A DNA stretch of 64,000 nt from contig CP075493.1 in the NCBI GenBank assembly GCA_021613535.1, positions 8,184,001-8,248,000 of the forward strand, given 5' to 3'. This DNA comes from Adineta vaga (Eukaryota; Rotifera). Positions 1 to 11,700 of this stretch are shown piece after piece. A model generated the notes under the pieces. The model was not told the origin of the DNA and did no database searches. It saw nothing but the letters and a program-made list of their open reading frames with translations. Position numbers and translations under genes: made by a program. The stretch's first letter is position 1; every line of letters starts with the position of its first letter.

Positions 1-1005
1 GCTTTGATAATACCCAAATTACGAAATTCCTTGACGACACGAGCTTGTGTACCTTCCCATTGAATAATAAGATTTTTTTGAGGTGCTGGTGGTTGAACAG
101 GTGGTGCTTTTTGATAGATGACACGTCGTTTTTGTTGTTTGTAAGGAAGCCAACGTTCAACAATAATACTGAACAGAAAGAAAGAAAAGAAAGTAAAATA
201 TAATATAGAAAGAAAATAACATTAATAACAAACCTTTGAGGTTTAGGTGGTAATGGTGGCATACGTTCAATGATGACACGTCGTGGGGGTGGTGGGGGTG
301 GTGGTAATGGCTTGGTAATTAATTTAGGTGCAAGTTGAGCTGGTGGTTGAGGTGGTCGTTCTCGAATAATGAGTGGAGGTGGTGTAGCTGGTCGAGGTGG
401 TCGTTGACGAATGACAATAGGTGGAGCTGGTGGTAATGCAGGATTACGAACCTTAAAAGAAAAGATAGAGAAAATTTTTATTTCTCAAAATTTTACTAGA
501 ATCAAACCTCTTTGATAATCAAAGGACCAGGTGGTGGTGGTGTTGGCGGACGTAGATATCGTACGGCAACTTCTTGTTTATAGGTAACAGCATCATTCGC
601 ATGTTTACGAATAATTTGTGGATTAGGATCAAAATTGATTTTATAACCATTTTGACCTTGTTGTTGAGCAAGTTGACCAGCAGCACCGGCATATTGTTGA
701 ACAATACCAGCATTACTTTGTTCAGCAAAACTACCACTACTGACTTGTTGTTCATTAGCAAGTTCAGCTCCACTACGTGTATATTGTGCATAGTTTACTT
801 CTTGACCCTGATGAATAGCTCCTTGTTGATCACCATTTTCTTGAACTACTTGTTGTTGTTCAACACCATTTGCTGAACTATAATACTGATGTCCACCTGG
901 ACTTGGTGCTTGTGTTTGATAAGCATATTGATGTTGAACATATTGTTGATCTGGATTTCCAGGTGATGTCGATTGTGGATAGGATGCAGTCACACTATCA
1001 GCCAT
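1..1005 (-). CDS. Proline-rich structural-type protein, 3' end outside window (partial)
   Basis: Minus-strand gene starting at the ATG at 1005 and running off the left edge. Exons are 508-1005, 233/234-451 and 1-168, joined by short GT-AG introns (452-507 and about 169-233). The N-terminal ~130 residues are rich in Gln, Tyr, Ser and Gly (low complexity, Q/Y-rich). The rest is built of repeated blocks of Pro runs alternating with hydrophobic-charged strands, for example RYLRPPTPPPPGPLIIKEV, VIRQRPPRPATPPPLIIRE, RVIIERMPPLPPKPQ and IIVERWLPYKQQKRRVIYQ. I recognise this block style from conserved eukaryotic proline-rich proteins of unknown function, but cannot name a family with certainty. The repeat of PP-rich linkers and V/I-I-E/R-R strands suggests a filament or cortical-scaffold protein; that is inference. 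No signal peptide or membrane segment is seen. Confidence 0.8.
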
Positions 1006-1796
1006 AGTTCAAATGTTTGCTCGTCTTCTTTTTATTTTAGTTGTTGATCAAATTAACCCGAGTATATGTGTATATTGATATGCCTCTGTATCACACGTTC
1101 AACAATGAGAAGAGAGAGATATAAGGATGGTCACCGAGGAGAAAAAAAAGAAAAAAGAAGACTCTTTATTTCGTTGTATTTCGTGTGATTAGTGATGCGC
1201 AACATAATTTCCATCGGTCACGATCACTACATAGACTTTTTCTTTTATTCTCTTACTGTATTTCACGCGTTCGTCTTGCTTGACTTACTTTTACAATGAG
1301 TAGGCGAGTGAATGTGTATGTCCACATTTCTTATTGAACATGCTCATTTCACCATTCATCGATCGATCATTTAGACACTAATCGCCCATCCGTAAACTCT
1401 CTTTTGCCATTGGTGGTGACATGAAAAGGACATGATATATATAAATATATACATTGATGTATATAGAAAAAGTATCTTTTCGCTTTCTTTTCTTTTCGAT
1501 ATACGCCCAATATATTTTTCTTATTGCTCATTGATAGAAATAAATAGTCATTCTTATTAGATATTTTAGTGAATTTGATTTGTTGTTCTTGTCATATTTA
1601 TCATAATACAATAGGAAAGAAAACGAAGAATAGATATCTGTGTGTGTATATCAACGAACATTCCAATATGTATATATATAAGAGATAGATTCGATTGAAT
1701 TTTCAGTCATTTTTTTATTGGAAAATTTTCTCGCCTTTTCTCTTTCGTTTTGTTCAACATAATGATCATATGATGTATGTAATTTTTAAATGATAT
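1006..1796. other. Intergenic, no gene seen
   Basis: Spacer between two minus-strand genes. It is AT-rich with short TATA runs (around 1434-1460 and 1668-1682). It probably holds the promoter of the proline-rich gene (start at 1005) and the 3' end of the cysteine-rich gene. No ORF with protein-like composition was found. Confidence 0.6.
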
Positions 1797-2490
1797 TCAT
1801 CGTTGTTGTTGATGATGATATTCGTCCATATTTTGTTCTTGCTCCTGTAGTTGTTTCCAAGCTGGTACATCTTTGAGTGAACGATATTTTGTTAAAGGTT
1901 CACACAAACCAGTTAATACATTATGATTGGGTCGACAAAACCATTTAGGCAAACTACGAAATCGAAAATGAACATAACAACAATTGCCTTCTCCACATTC
2001 TTCATGAAAATGACAATGATCCCATTCTTAAAAAGAAACTATATAAGAATCGAATCTCTCAAAAAATTCATTATCATTACCCATTTTTTTGCTTTCCTCA
2101 GTTTGCTTTATATCTTGTCCTTTATAAAATGGTAATGCGGGTTTACTAATTCCATAGGGATAGAGTTGATTCTTTGGATTGTAATATGGTGGAATGATAA
2201 AGTCGTCTATATTACGTTTCGAACGTTCATGAATTGTTGATGGCAAGCAAAGATTGCCTTCTACAAATTGATCAAAAAGAAAATTTCTCTTATTTATTAG
2301 TTTCTATTTTACTACCTTGATTTGAATGACAAATTAAATCTGAACAACAATCAGTATCTTCTCGACATTTATCTCCTATAATATGACATTGTGGTAATCG
2401 TTCATTGAGATCATTAGTGATTGTTGCCAAGCATACATTTGAAATTAAAGATCCAATACAAAATGTAATGAGTAGCCACATGAGGATCAA
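1797..2490 (-). CDS. Secreted cysteine-rich protein (knottin/colipase-like pattern), 194 aa
   Basis: Three exons on the minus strand (2316-2490, 2081-2260, 1797-2026) sum to 585 nt, 194 aa plus stop. A hydrophobic N-terminus (MILMWLLITFCIGSLISNVC) is a clear signal peptide. Domain 1 has the spacing C-x6-C-x5-CC-x4-C-x9-C (CREDTDCCSDLICHSNQ, then LCLPS after the first intron), typical of disulfide knots. A basic, Tyr/Pro-rich linker follows. Domain 2 (last exon) has HEECGEGNCCY then later Cys residues at FCRP and GLCEP, resembling prokineticin/astakine/dickkopf-type colipase folds. The C-tail is Gln/His rich. Family and function are not certain: a secreted ligand, an inhibitor or a defence peptide are all possible. 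The short introns (54 and 55 bp) fit the rest of the window. Confidence 0.8.
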
Positions 2491-3992
2491 ATAATAATCT
2501 TATAAAATAAAAAGAATGTTTCCTTTTTTTTGCTTTTGTTTGATAAGAGGAATTTTAGTAATGATAGGATAGCAAGTGACGTCTTCCGATGCGAGAAATC
2601 AAACACTAGAAGAAGAAAAAAGAAAACAAATAGCAATAACATGCAATAACGGGAAATATAGATGACATCTTTTTCTCTATTCATTCACATCCGGTACTAG
2701 TCGTATGAAAAAGGAAATGACGAAACATTCTGTCTTGAAATATCGTGAACTTAATCAATTATAATTAGGAATTGGAAATATTGATTTTACAAAAGAAAAG
2801 ACAATTTGCATTTATCAATTAGATTTATGGGAATAAGAAATCGCATGTTGTTATGTATAACTTACGTTCATATAGTTAAAGAAAATAGCGTTCTTTCTCC
2901 CTTAGTCTATATCTTCATGTCGGAATCTTATTTTTTTTGTTTAATCATGCTTAGTTTGAAAATAATCGACCAATTATAATGCGTAAAAGAAGAAAAAGAA
3001 GAAGAGGAAGAAGAAGATGACTGTTTTATCTTACCTCGAAAGTTTTAAATGGAATGAAAATCAATCTATGTTATCGTCAAAACCAGTGTCAACATTCTAA
3101 TAATCTAACAAATGTAGTTCATAAAGTTTTCTCTATAAACTAATGAAAAAATAAGAATATCCAAAATGACAGGCAACATCCTATGCTTTTCTTCTGTTAT
3201 TATTTCTTCAATTTTGGAAACAATATCTATGTTTTCCTATTTAGAAGATTGACATGTATACATATGCGTATTATAATATCAGATATTCTTTTTTATGTGC
3301 ATATAAAAAGAATTTCCTTCGAAATAAAACAGACACCTACCATCAAAAGGAATCAAATTCTACTTCAATTGATAGTGGAAAAATCGCTGGTGAATAGAGG
3401 AATGAACAAATGTCATGAATGGATTGTCGATGAATGCGTATTTCATCATTAATTCGATTTATTCTGCAAGATTTCCCATCTTTCTATATTTTCTAATTCT
3501 TTTTTTTCTCTTTTCCTATTATTTGACGAAGAATCTAAAGACGACATATTACTAACATATTTCCACCGAATGTCAACAGTGTTTTTCCGCTTCTTCTTCC
3601 TTTTTCTTAGAGAAATTGTATGATTTAATTAACTGTTTAGAAAAAACAAATCGACAAGTACTTGACAAAAAAAACAAAAACAAGAATAAAGCAAATTATT
3701 TCACAAATATTTCTTTTCAAAATAGCTAAATAATGATAATCATAAATAACAGATTAAATAAATGTCTCATCAACCCATAAATTGTTCATATCGGTGATTG
3801 TTATACGTGTTGTTCAAATTACATACAATTATAAACGAGAGTAGACGAAAAAGAAGAAGAAGAAGGATCGAACGATGACATACACACACATATACATACA
3901 TCTATCTATTGCCACAATCCGTCGCTCTTTCTAATGGGTTACGTAAATGCTGACACATACATACATACACACTTGCACTATCTATCGTCCTC
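2491..3992. other. Intergenic, no gene seen
   Basis: About 1.5 kb of AT-rich DNA with GA-rich and CA-rich runs (for example 2990-3017 and 3880-3902). The longest ORF (3183-3452, plus) has a composition expected from random AT-rich sequence and no neighbouring splice context. It likely contains promoters for the divergent genes at 2490 and 3993. Confidence 0.55.
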
Positions 3993-4245
3993 ATGTCTAT
4001 TGACATAAAACAATGCGCAAGAAATTATGTAAAAATAGTAATCGTCGTCATCGTCTTCGTCAATATATTGCTTAGTCTGACCACATTTACTGAAGCTAAT
4101 CAAAATGATGAAAGGAGAAAGAGTGAAAAATATTTGCTTATAAAATGGCAAAAAACCTATAGGTTTGTTCGTTTATATCGATATTGAAGTTCTTCTTTTC
4201 TATTTTAGTCGATACAAATTGCCTGATAGATCTAATAAGTACTGA
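3993..4245 (+). CDS. Candidate small secreted peptide precursor, 68 aa
   Basis: Two-exon model: 3993-4162 and 4209-4245, separated by a 46-bp GT-AG intron. The product has a strong hydrophobic segment at residues ~13-32 (VKIVIVVIVFVNILLSLTTF), ending near TEA as a signal peptide would. A ~35-residue polar basic tail follows, with a tribasic RRK site (residues 41-43) and the end YSRYKLPDRSNKY. Length, signal peptide and basic cleavage site resemble a neuropeptide or small secreted peptide precursor; this is inference. Alternative: the second exon could splice on (donor near 4236) into the downstream zinc-finger exon near 4350 in frame, which would make a longer hybrid. I think that less likely because a signal peptide before C2H2 fingers is unusual. 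Confidence 0.4.
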
Positions 4246-4305
4246 TTTATTTCATTAATGAATTCACTCATGATACAAAACTCACTCTCGTAAGTGAATG
4301 ATTCA

Positions 4306-5197
4306 ATGAACAAAATCGATTTTTGTACTTCTTCATCTTTTCTTCAAAGATCATCTTCAAATGAATCATCCAAATTACTTCATATATGCAGTCAATGTGC
4401 TCGAACATTTAAAGATATAAATAATTTTCGTGAACATCTTTTTCAAGAACATGGCGAATTAGGTGTTAATGTTCGGCAATGTCATCTTGTTCGTATGCGA
4501 CTCTATTAAAATCAAAATATGATTGTCATATCGTAATTCTTCTTCTCGTCATTCGATGATTTCTTTCTCAATTTCGAAACTATTCTTTTCTAGAGATGTC
4601 ATTTAAATAATCGCGTTATTCGTTGTCAAAAATGTAATTATTCAACGATCAATATAAGGTTCGATAAGATTTTTTTCTCTTAAATAAGAAAATTATTTTC
4701 TCTTCTCATAGGCATATGTCGAAACATGAACGTCAACATAGTATATCTCGGCCGATTCTATCAGAAACAAAACGAGCACGACTTGACATGACACAGATGA
4801 TAGAAACAGATAAAGATAATAATGAGAAACCGGCATTTTCAACATGCTTTTTAACTGATAAAATCTTAATGCCTGATGATAAAAAATCTCTTGAGTAAGT
4901 TTAATTCTCATTGAAAAAATCATTCGTCTCGTTTCGTTTCTTAGAAAAACACAAATTTCTCGTCGAAATAGTTGCTGCTCAACAGCTAATTCCGATCATT
5001 CACCATGTTCACATCAAACTAGTCTCATTTCATTACGTAGTAATGTATGGACATTACTTCGAATGTTACTTCCTCAATTATCACTTTATTATCCATCGAC
5101 AATTTTAATGGATAATGATTCTGATCATTCGATTGATCGATTAGTTATACATCTCATACAAATACCATCATTTCATAGAACTTATCCATCAATTTAA
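4306..5197 (+). CDS. Small C2H2 zinc-finger protein
   Basis: Exons: about 4306 to ~4462/4485 (donor unclear), ~4594-4658, 4712-4894, 4945-5197. Finger 1 is C-x2-C-x12-H-x4-H (CSQCARTFKDINNFREH, then H). Finger 2 is split by an intron and rejoins exactly as C-x2-C-x12-H-x3-H (CQKCNYSTINIR, then HMSKHERQH), which validates the junction at 4658/4712. The C-terminal ~110 residues are Ser/Asp-rich with a Leu-rich stretch (VWTLLRMLLPQLSLYYPS) and match no domain I know. A nuclear, nucleic-acid-binding role is likely from the two fingers. The start is uncertain: ATG 4306 is the first in frame, but the first exon may begin upstream. The exact donor of exon 1 is also not resolved. Confidence 0.6.
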
Positions 5198-6612
5198 CTT
5201 GTCTTTCATGTATATTTCATTGTTACTTCTTCTTTTCGAAAGAAAAAATAATAAATGACTTTATCGGGTTATGATTCTTCTCTAGAGATCATCTTTAAAA
5301 TATAAACAGAAAATAGATTTTGTTTTAGTCAATCTTACCTATGTGTTATACATTCTTCTATTCGTCAGACAGAACAATTCAATTACACAAAATAGTTTGA
5401 AACAAGTTTACTTACAACGCTCGTCAACAATAATTGTTATTTGCGAGTTTCCGTCTCTGACATTGCAAATATTTCATCGGAGAAAAAAAAATCCATCTCA
5501 CAGTAGTCTATTTGACGATTGATGTCGAAGCTAATCATAGAGAAAAGATAAAGAATAGTCGATCAATATAATTAATAAAACGAGAGAAACAGGTATAGAA
5601 AAAAAACTCGAGCATAGAATAATACGAGTACAAATTTGCTTATCAGAACGATTTCATTCTTTGAGTTTTAAATGAAGATCTTTTCTCTGTGTACCGATTC
5701 AATAGAATGTAGATCATCTATATAAAAGTACTCAATTTCATATATAAAAATATGGTTCCTACAGTTCCTACATAAAAAGATTATTTGATTGTTAAAATGT
5801 ACTAAGAGATGTAGAGGAAAAAAATATTTGATTTCTTTCATATTAAATTTCTAACGATTAATTCTATTCGAAACGTACTCTTGATGAACTATTCCTTCTC
5901 GTGACAATTACTATGATTGACAAGAATCGAGAGCAACGTAGAATTTCCATTTGCTATTTCATCTAAAGTGCACTAATTTGACATTAACTCGAACGAAGAA
6001 AAAGTTCAACTCAAAGTTTCTTTGATATCATGCGAACTCAATAATTAATACTGTTTTAATGTGAAAATAATGAATCATCTCGTCAAATGTCTTGATTAAA
6101 ATTGTCAAATGTACACTATTTGAATTTGAAAGTTTTAAATCACGTAATGATCAAAACATGTAGAAAAAAAGAATTTATTGTCAAACTTTGTAGGATGTTT
6201 GCAAAAAAGAAAGAAATTCTCAACTAAATTGCCGTTCCAGATGTATCATTTCCGATATGATGATATTCACCGATTAGATTCTGTTATAATTGATGTATAT
6301 TCGATATTTTCGGAAATACATATCAGTTAGATATCAAATGATCATAATGACTATCTCTTTGAATCATTTTACGTGATTAAATTTTTCAATGTTATATTTT
6401 CTGATCTTTCGTATCATCGATATCTCATCCAGGAACATCTTGAGTAAGTTTATAAAATATATTATAGATAAAATACAAGAAAAATTCGTGGTTAGAAAGT
6501 TGCAAAATGAATTTACCGGTGTAAAGAACGCGTTTGTTAGTTTAAATACAAAAGAAACCATATATACAATAAAGTTTTGGTAATGAAAAAATAACTTTTA
6601 TATACATTATAA
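5198..6612. other. Intergenic, no gene seen
   Basis: 1.4 kb of AT-rich sequence between convergent genes (zinc finger, plus; LPMO, minus). Short overlapping ORFs on both strands at 6364-6583 are mirror ORFs of low-complexity AT DNA and show no splice context or protein-like composition. Confidence 0.55.
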
Positions 6613-7685
6613 TTATTCACACAAACACAATTTATCACACGTAGATATACATCCTTTGTAAAGTATCTCATTGCCAATTACACTATCCGAAGCACAATTA
6701 GCAGAACAAACTGCTGAACAATATTGATCCATAATAGAACTTAAATCAAATGATTCACTAAATGTTACTTTTGATGTGCACTTTCGAGAAATTATCTCAG
6801 TTTTTGGTTTCTCTGTAGATACTTTCGTAGTTGGTGAAATTATTACAGATGTTTTTGTTGTTTCATCAATAATTGATTCATCCGCATTCTTGATTGCTAT
6901 ATCAGAACAACCATAGAATTCTTCATTTGCTTTGCCACAACCAAGACAAGCCTTGCCATTGCGCGTACCCCAACTATTACCTGTTCGATATTTCCATTGA
7001 AATACACAATGTTTACATACAAGTGTAGATGGTAACGTAACATGCATACGAACAGTAGCTGCTGTTCGAGTAACATTATATTGAGTAGATTCATTATCAC
7101 TCGTATTAGACGCAAAATTATTGGCGATACGTAAAATATTTAAATCCAAACATGATTGGGTTGCTTCTTTACTTGGATCATCGTCAATACTACAGACACG
7201 AAATTCAAATATACCGAGATGATTTGCTGTTAACTAAAACAGGTTAAATATGAAAGAAAATGATACTCCCATGTATGATGAAACTTACAACAACTGTAAC
7301 TGGTATTGTAGCACCTTGAGTATACGTTCGTACAATTTTACCTAAATACATTGGACTACCAACACTCAATGATTTATTCTTAAGATCATAAGCTTCACCA
7401 CAGATTGAACATTTGCCGCCTAAACATACGTGTATGTACAAAAAAAAGTATTTGAATGAAGACAAAAAAAAGACAAAATTAATTACCATTCACAGTCCAT
7501 TGATGATATGTTCCTCCGCAGGACATTTCAGCATGATTATAATATCGACAACATTTATCAAAATCTTTATCAAATAGCCAAGCTGAACTACGTGCCGGTG
7601 GATCAGCTAAATAACCATGTCCATAGATTTGTTCAATAAGATAAAAACTTTGTAAACAACAAAGAATGAAACCAAAACGGAACAT
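6613..7685 (-). CDS. AA15-family lytic polysaccharide monooxygenase (chitin-binding type-4 fold), 316 aa
   Basis: Exons 7487-7685, 7289-7419, 6613-7233 (951 nt). The signal peptide (residues 1-22, ending EQIYG) leaves His23 as the mature N-terminus (HGYLADPPARSSAW). This is the hallmark of copper LPMOs, where His1 and a second His form the histidine brace; the second is probably the His of TANHLGIFEFRVC. The family core continues through CRYYNHAEMSCGGTYHQW, CSICGEAYD, CVFQWKYRTGNSWGT and FYGCSDIAI. These motifs match AA15 enzymes known from arthropods, molluscs and algae, which oxidatively cleave chitin or cellulose. A Thr/Ser-rich linker and a ~55-residue cysteine-rich tail (CTSKVTF through CDKLCLCE) follow the catalytic domain, with 7 or more Cys. 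The upstream in-frame ATG at 7739 would spoil the signal peptide, so 7685 was chosen. Secreted; substrate not predictable. Confidence 0.92.
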
Positions 7686-7746
7686 TGTATAATAAATCTT
7701 ACAATTATAGACAATAGATTGTACTTCAGAAGGACACAACTGCTCT

Positions 7747-7756
7747 CATTTATATA
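7747..7756 (-). promoter_or_regulatory. TATA-like element of the LPMO gene
   Basis: TATATAAATG on the minus strand, about 65 bp upstream of the LPMO start codon. The spacing leaves room for a short 5' UTR. Recognised by consensus only. Confidence 0.4.
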
Positions 7757-8763
7757 TTGTTAAGATAAAACGCGCAATTACTTGTCGAAAACATCACAAC
7801 ATAATGATTTATTCTGTTACTTTCCCATTTAATCTAGTAGAAGAGAATAATTACAAAAAAAAGGGATGATACTTGTTTTTGAAAAATATCCGTCATATAG
7901 ATTCGAATGGAAAACAACAACAAAATAAACTGTACTGTCAAGTTGAAGGACAAAAGGCAAAGCACGCATTATTTAATAAGTATTGTCATACTTATTTTGA
8001 TATTTTTCAATCAAGATCAAGGATATTTTATCATTCATGGCGCAATACGAAATAATACAGGTACAATAAGAAATCTTTCGTTAATTTTTCTTTAATTGAT
8101 AAGCAATATATTTAGAATTTCTTGTACTTTATTAGACAATCCTAGAGGCTTTTGAATATATTTCAAGCAGTTGCAACCAAAAACTCAAGCACAAACACAA
8201 TCAATGACCTGGTTCTTAACATTTGAATAAAATTTGTGCAACATAACTGTTTTATAAAATAGCAATTTCTATACATTGAAAGCGATGTTTTGCTGATCTA
8301 TTTACTAAGCAATAATCTGTTCGAAACAAAATTAATCTTGCATTTATATTTTCCTTTTTCAAATAAAATTACACACTCTTTTTTCCTTTGTGATCTGGTT
8401 AAATATAATTTTTTTTTCTCCTTTTCTCCACTTCTCAATAAATACACCACTCAATTTGATTCTGATGTAAAATAAAACATATGTCAGCATTGTCAAGATT
8501 AATATGATTTTTTTTGTCGTTCTTTCATCAGAAACTGCATATTTTCTTTTCTTTCTTTTTTTCCACATATATTTAATAAAAACAAGTGGAATCGTATACG
8601 TACACCAATGAGAACTAATTAGTCGACATGACTATCAATATTTAACCTCCGATAATAAGTTTTTTTCTTATTGGCTATTTCATTGGCCCATCCATTGGTC
8701 TTTCAACGCGTTGTCGTCACACCACAATCGTGAATCGACCGGTCAAATATATCATATATATGC
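7757..8763. other. Intergenic between divergent genes LPMO and ACBD3
   Basis: About 1 kb shared upstream region. Short ORFs at 7873-8095 and 8290-8568 do not splice to anything and have random composition. A region just before the ACBD3 start (about 8690-8760) is less AT-rich and may be its promoter. Confidence 0.5.
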
Positions 8764-11700
8764 ATGGCATTATATTATGACGAAATTCTTGCTGGAAACT
8801 GTTTAGGTCAAATTAATATCGTACCGCCACCTAGTACTATGAATTCTACTATGAATCAACAGTCACAATCATTGTCTCTATCTGATGAGTTTGGATTTTC
8901 TATTGAAGAATTATTCTATATGGCTAGACAATTTCTAAAAGGTAAATTTCATTCGAAGATATTGTGATCTGATATTGTTTCGTTTCTCTTTTTTTTTCTA
9001 AAGAAAAACAAGGAAGTAAAGATATTCAATTGAAATACGCTGATAATATACGTTTAATTGCATTATCTAAACAAGTCAAAATAGGTAAATGGGATGCATC
9101 GCATACACAGAATGTCGGATTTCTTGATGTTGTTGGCAATGATCGGAAGTGAGTTCTTTTTTTTGTTTTCTAATAAAAACTAATTTTTTTTTATTCTTAT
9201 AGGCAAGCATGGATTGCTTTAGGAGATATGCCAAAGTCACAAGCCATGGAAGAATATGTGAAATTTTTATTGGATCATTGTGCAATATTTCGAACTTTTA
9301 TTGAAACACAACATACAGAAAATGACGAAACAGATCGAATGAGGTAAAATAGAAGAGTGAGAGAGAAAGAAATAAACTTAGAATTTGTTTAAAATTTTAC
9401 AGTTGAAAACTTTCTGTGAATAATAGAATATTCTAAGACCTCGATGTTTCTTCTTGACATTTTCTCGACGTGTAGATTTCTTCATCTCGTCATTTTTTTT
9501 TCTCCTTCATCCATACCTGTCGGAACCAGTGATAGTAATCTTTTTTTCTTCTTTGCACATCGACGTGATTATCTGTCTAGTTTTTCTTTTTATATCTATT
9601 ATCCTTTCGGAATAAACGGGCGTTTTTCTTGACTTTTTCCTAGTGAATGAGCTTAAAGTGTAGAGAGAGAGAGAACGCTTTTCAACGGGAATCCTACACA
9701 ATATACTTGCATTTAGATTTGATCTAGTAGAAGGAAACTAAGCGTAAGAGAAGAAGAAGCAGAAGAAGAAGAAGAAAAAAAAAGAAGAAGATTCTCTATG
9801 AGCTTCTTTTTTTTCATCTTCTTTTTTTGTTTCTATCACGTCAGTTGTTGTTCTTGGAAAAGAAAAAAAGCAAATTGAGTAAATTATGCTCCTATTCGTC
9901 AAAATTATGACTATAGGATAGCTCACATATATTCTTTTCTTTTACGTCTCTTTTTCATTCCGTTTCTTAATTAAATTTCTGAGCAAACTAGCAGTTATAT
10001 ATATATATATATATCTGATATTGATAAAGTATTTCTTTACAGCAATTTTCTTAGAGAAAATTATCTTTATCTATAGAAGGCAATCGTTTTCTTCATAGGG
10101 AAAACAATGAAACTCGTCGCGAATTAGAAGAGCAAGCTGAACGCGTCAGACAATACGAACTAGCTCAATTTACACGTCTGGAAAAACAGCAAAGAAAACG
10201 AGAAGATTTCCAAAGGTAATTGTTTATATAAGTTTCACATAGACAAAATACAAATATCATTTTAGAAAACAAATTCAAGACGTACTCAGTCAACAAACAT
10301 ATTCTCAGTTTAAAGCTTACGCTGAACAACAATATCGAGATAACAAACAAGCAGTAAGCATTTTTATTGCATAGAATCAATTCTTTGTAAAAAAAAATAT
10401 CATTTTAGCAAGAAGAATTAATTCATCAACTACAAGAACAACATTTTCAACAGTATATGGAACAAGTTTATCAACAACAGTTACTTGATCAACAACAACA
10501 ATTTCGAAACGTAGGGTTTTATTTATTAAAAGACGAAATAAACTTCTTTCAATTTCTTTTTAATAGAAGATGAATATGGAACGACAACAGTCACCGACAG
10601 AAAACGTCATGCCATCAATACCGACGAACACGGATATTCAACCACCAGTATCACCATTACCAATGACTATGATTCCACCATCTGCAACAAATACAATTCC
10701 ACCACCAGTAATGAATGTAGTAGCACCACCAGCATCATCAATGATTATTATACCTCCACCTTTGGCAAATATAATTCCACCACCAACTTCACTAAACATC
10801 GCTCAACCACTAGCACCAAATAATGTTACTTCACCGACATCACCAATAAATGCAATTTCATCACCAACATCAATGAATATGGCATCACCTACAACTATTA
10901 TTCCACCACCTGTCTCCAACATTCCCATACAACCTATGTCACCTCTTGGTCCAGCACCTGCCCAATTACCACCTTTGGTTCATCCTCCCCCTCCACAACC
11001 ACCACCATCGATGATACCATTTGATTCATCATCAAATAATCAAGTCATGGCCCAGGAAATAAAACTTGAACCTATGGCTCCAATCAAAGCACAATTCGGG
11101 ACGCTTACTCTAGACACTCCATTGGAGCCAATTCCTCATATTAATCAACATCCTCAACTTGGCAATGACCTAACACAACAACAGCAACAGTTTCCACTGA
11201 CACAAATCAATAACGAATCAAATGCTACAACAGAATCTATCGATGGCAATGCAGTTACAGAATCAGCAGTTGATTCGAACGGCGAATTAACTGTACCAGC
11301 CGACGCAGGTAATCATGGTATGTATTCACACTTATTAGTTTTATTAAAAATCTTCTCATGATATGATATATGTATATATGAATAGAAGCACCAAAAACAA
11401 TTCCAGCAAATATGTGGACAAGAAAAGATCTCAAAGAATTCAAAGATCAAATACGTAAAGAAAAAGATGCTGTGATTAAAGTTGGTAGTGGTGAAACAGT
11501 AACAGTATGCCTTGCTTTTTTCCTTTTTTTAAATTTAATCTAATTTATCTTTTTGAAAGAAAGAAAGAGAGAGAGAGAGGAGGGGAAAAGACATTTCAAA
11601 AATATTAACTTATTATGACGTGCCTATTTTTAATGATGAAAATCTTCTCATTTTTCTCCTTATTCCCTTTGATCTTAAACAATTTAACTTTAGGTACGAG

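Noticed and set aside
3183-3452. 89-residue ORF on the plus strand
   Set aside because: Composition is that of random AT-rich DNA and there is no splice context.
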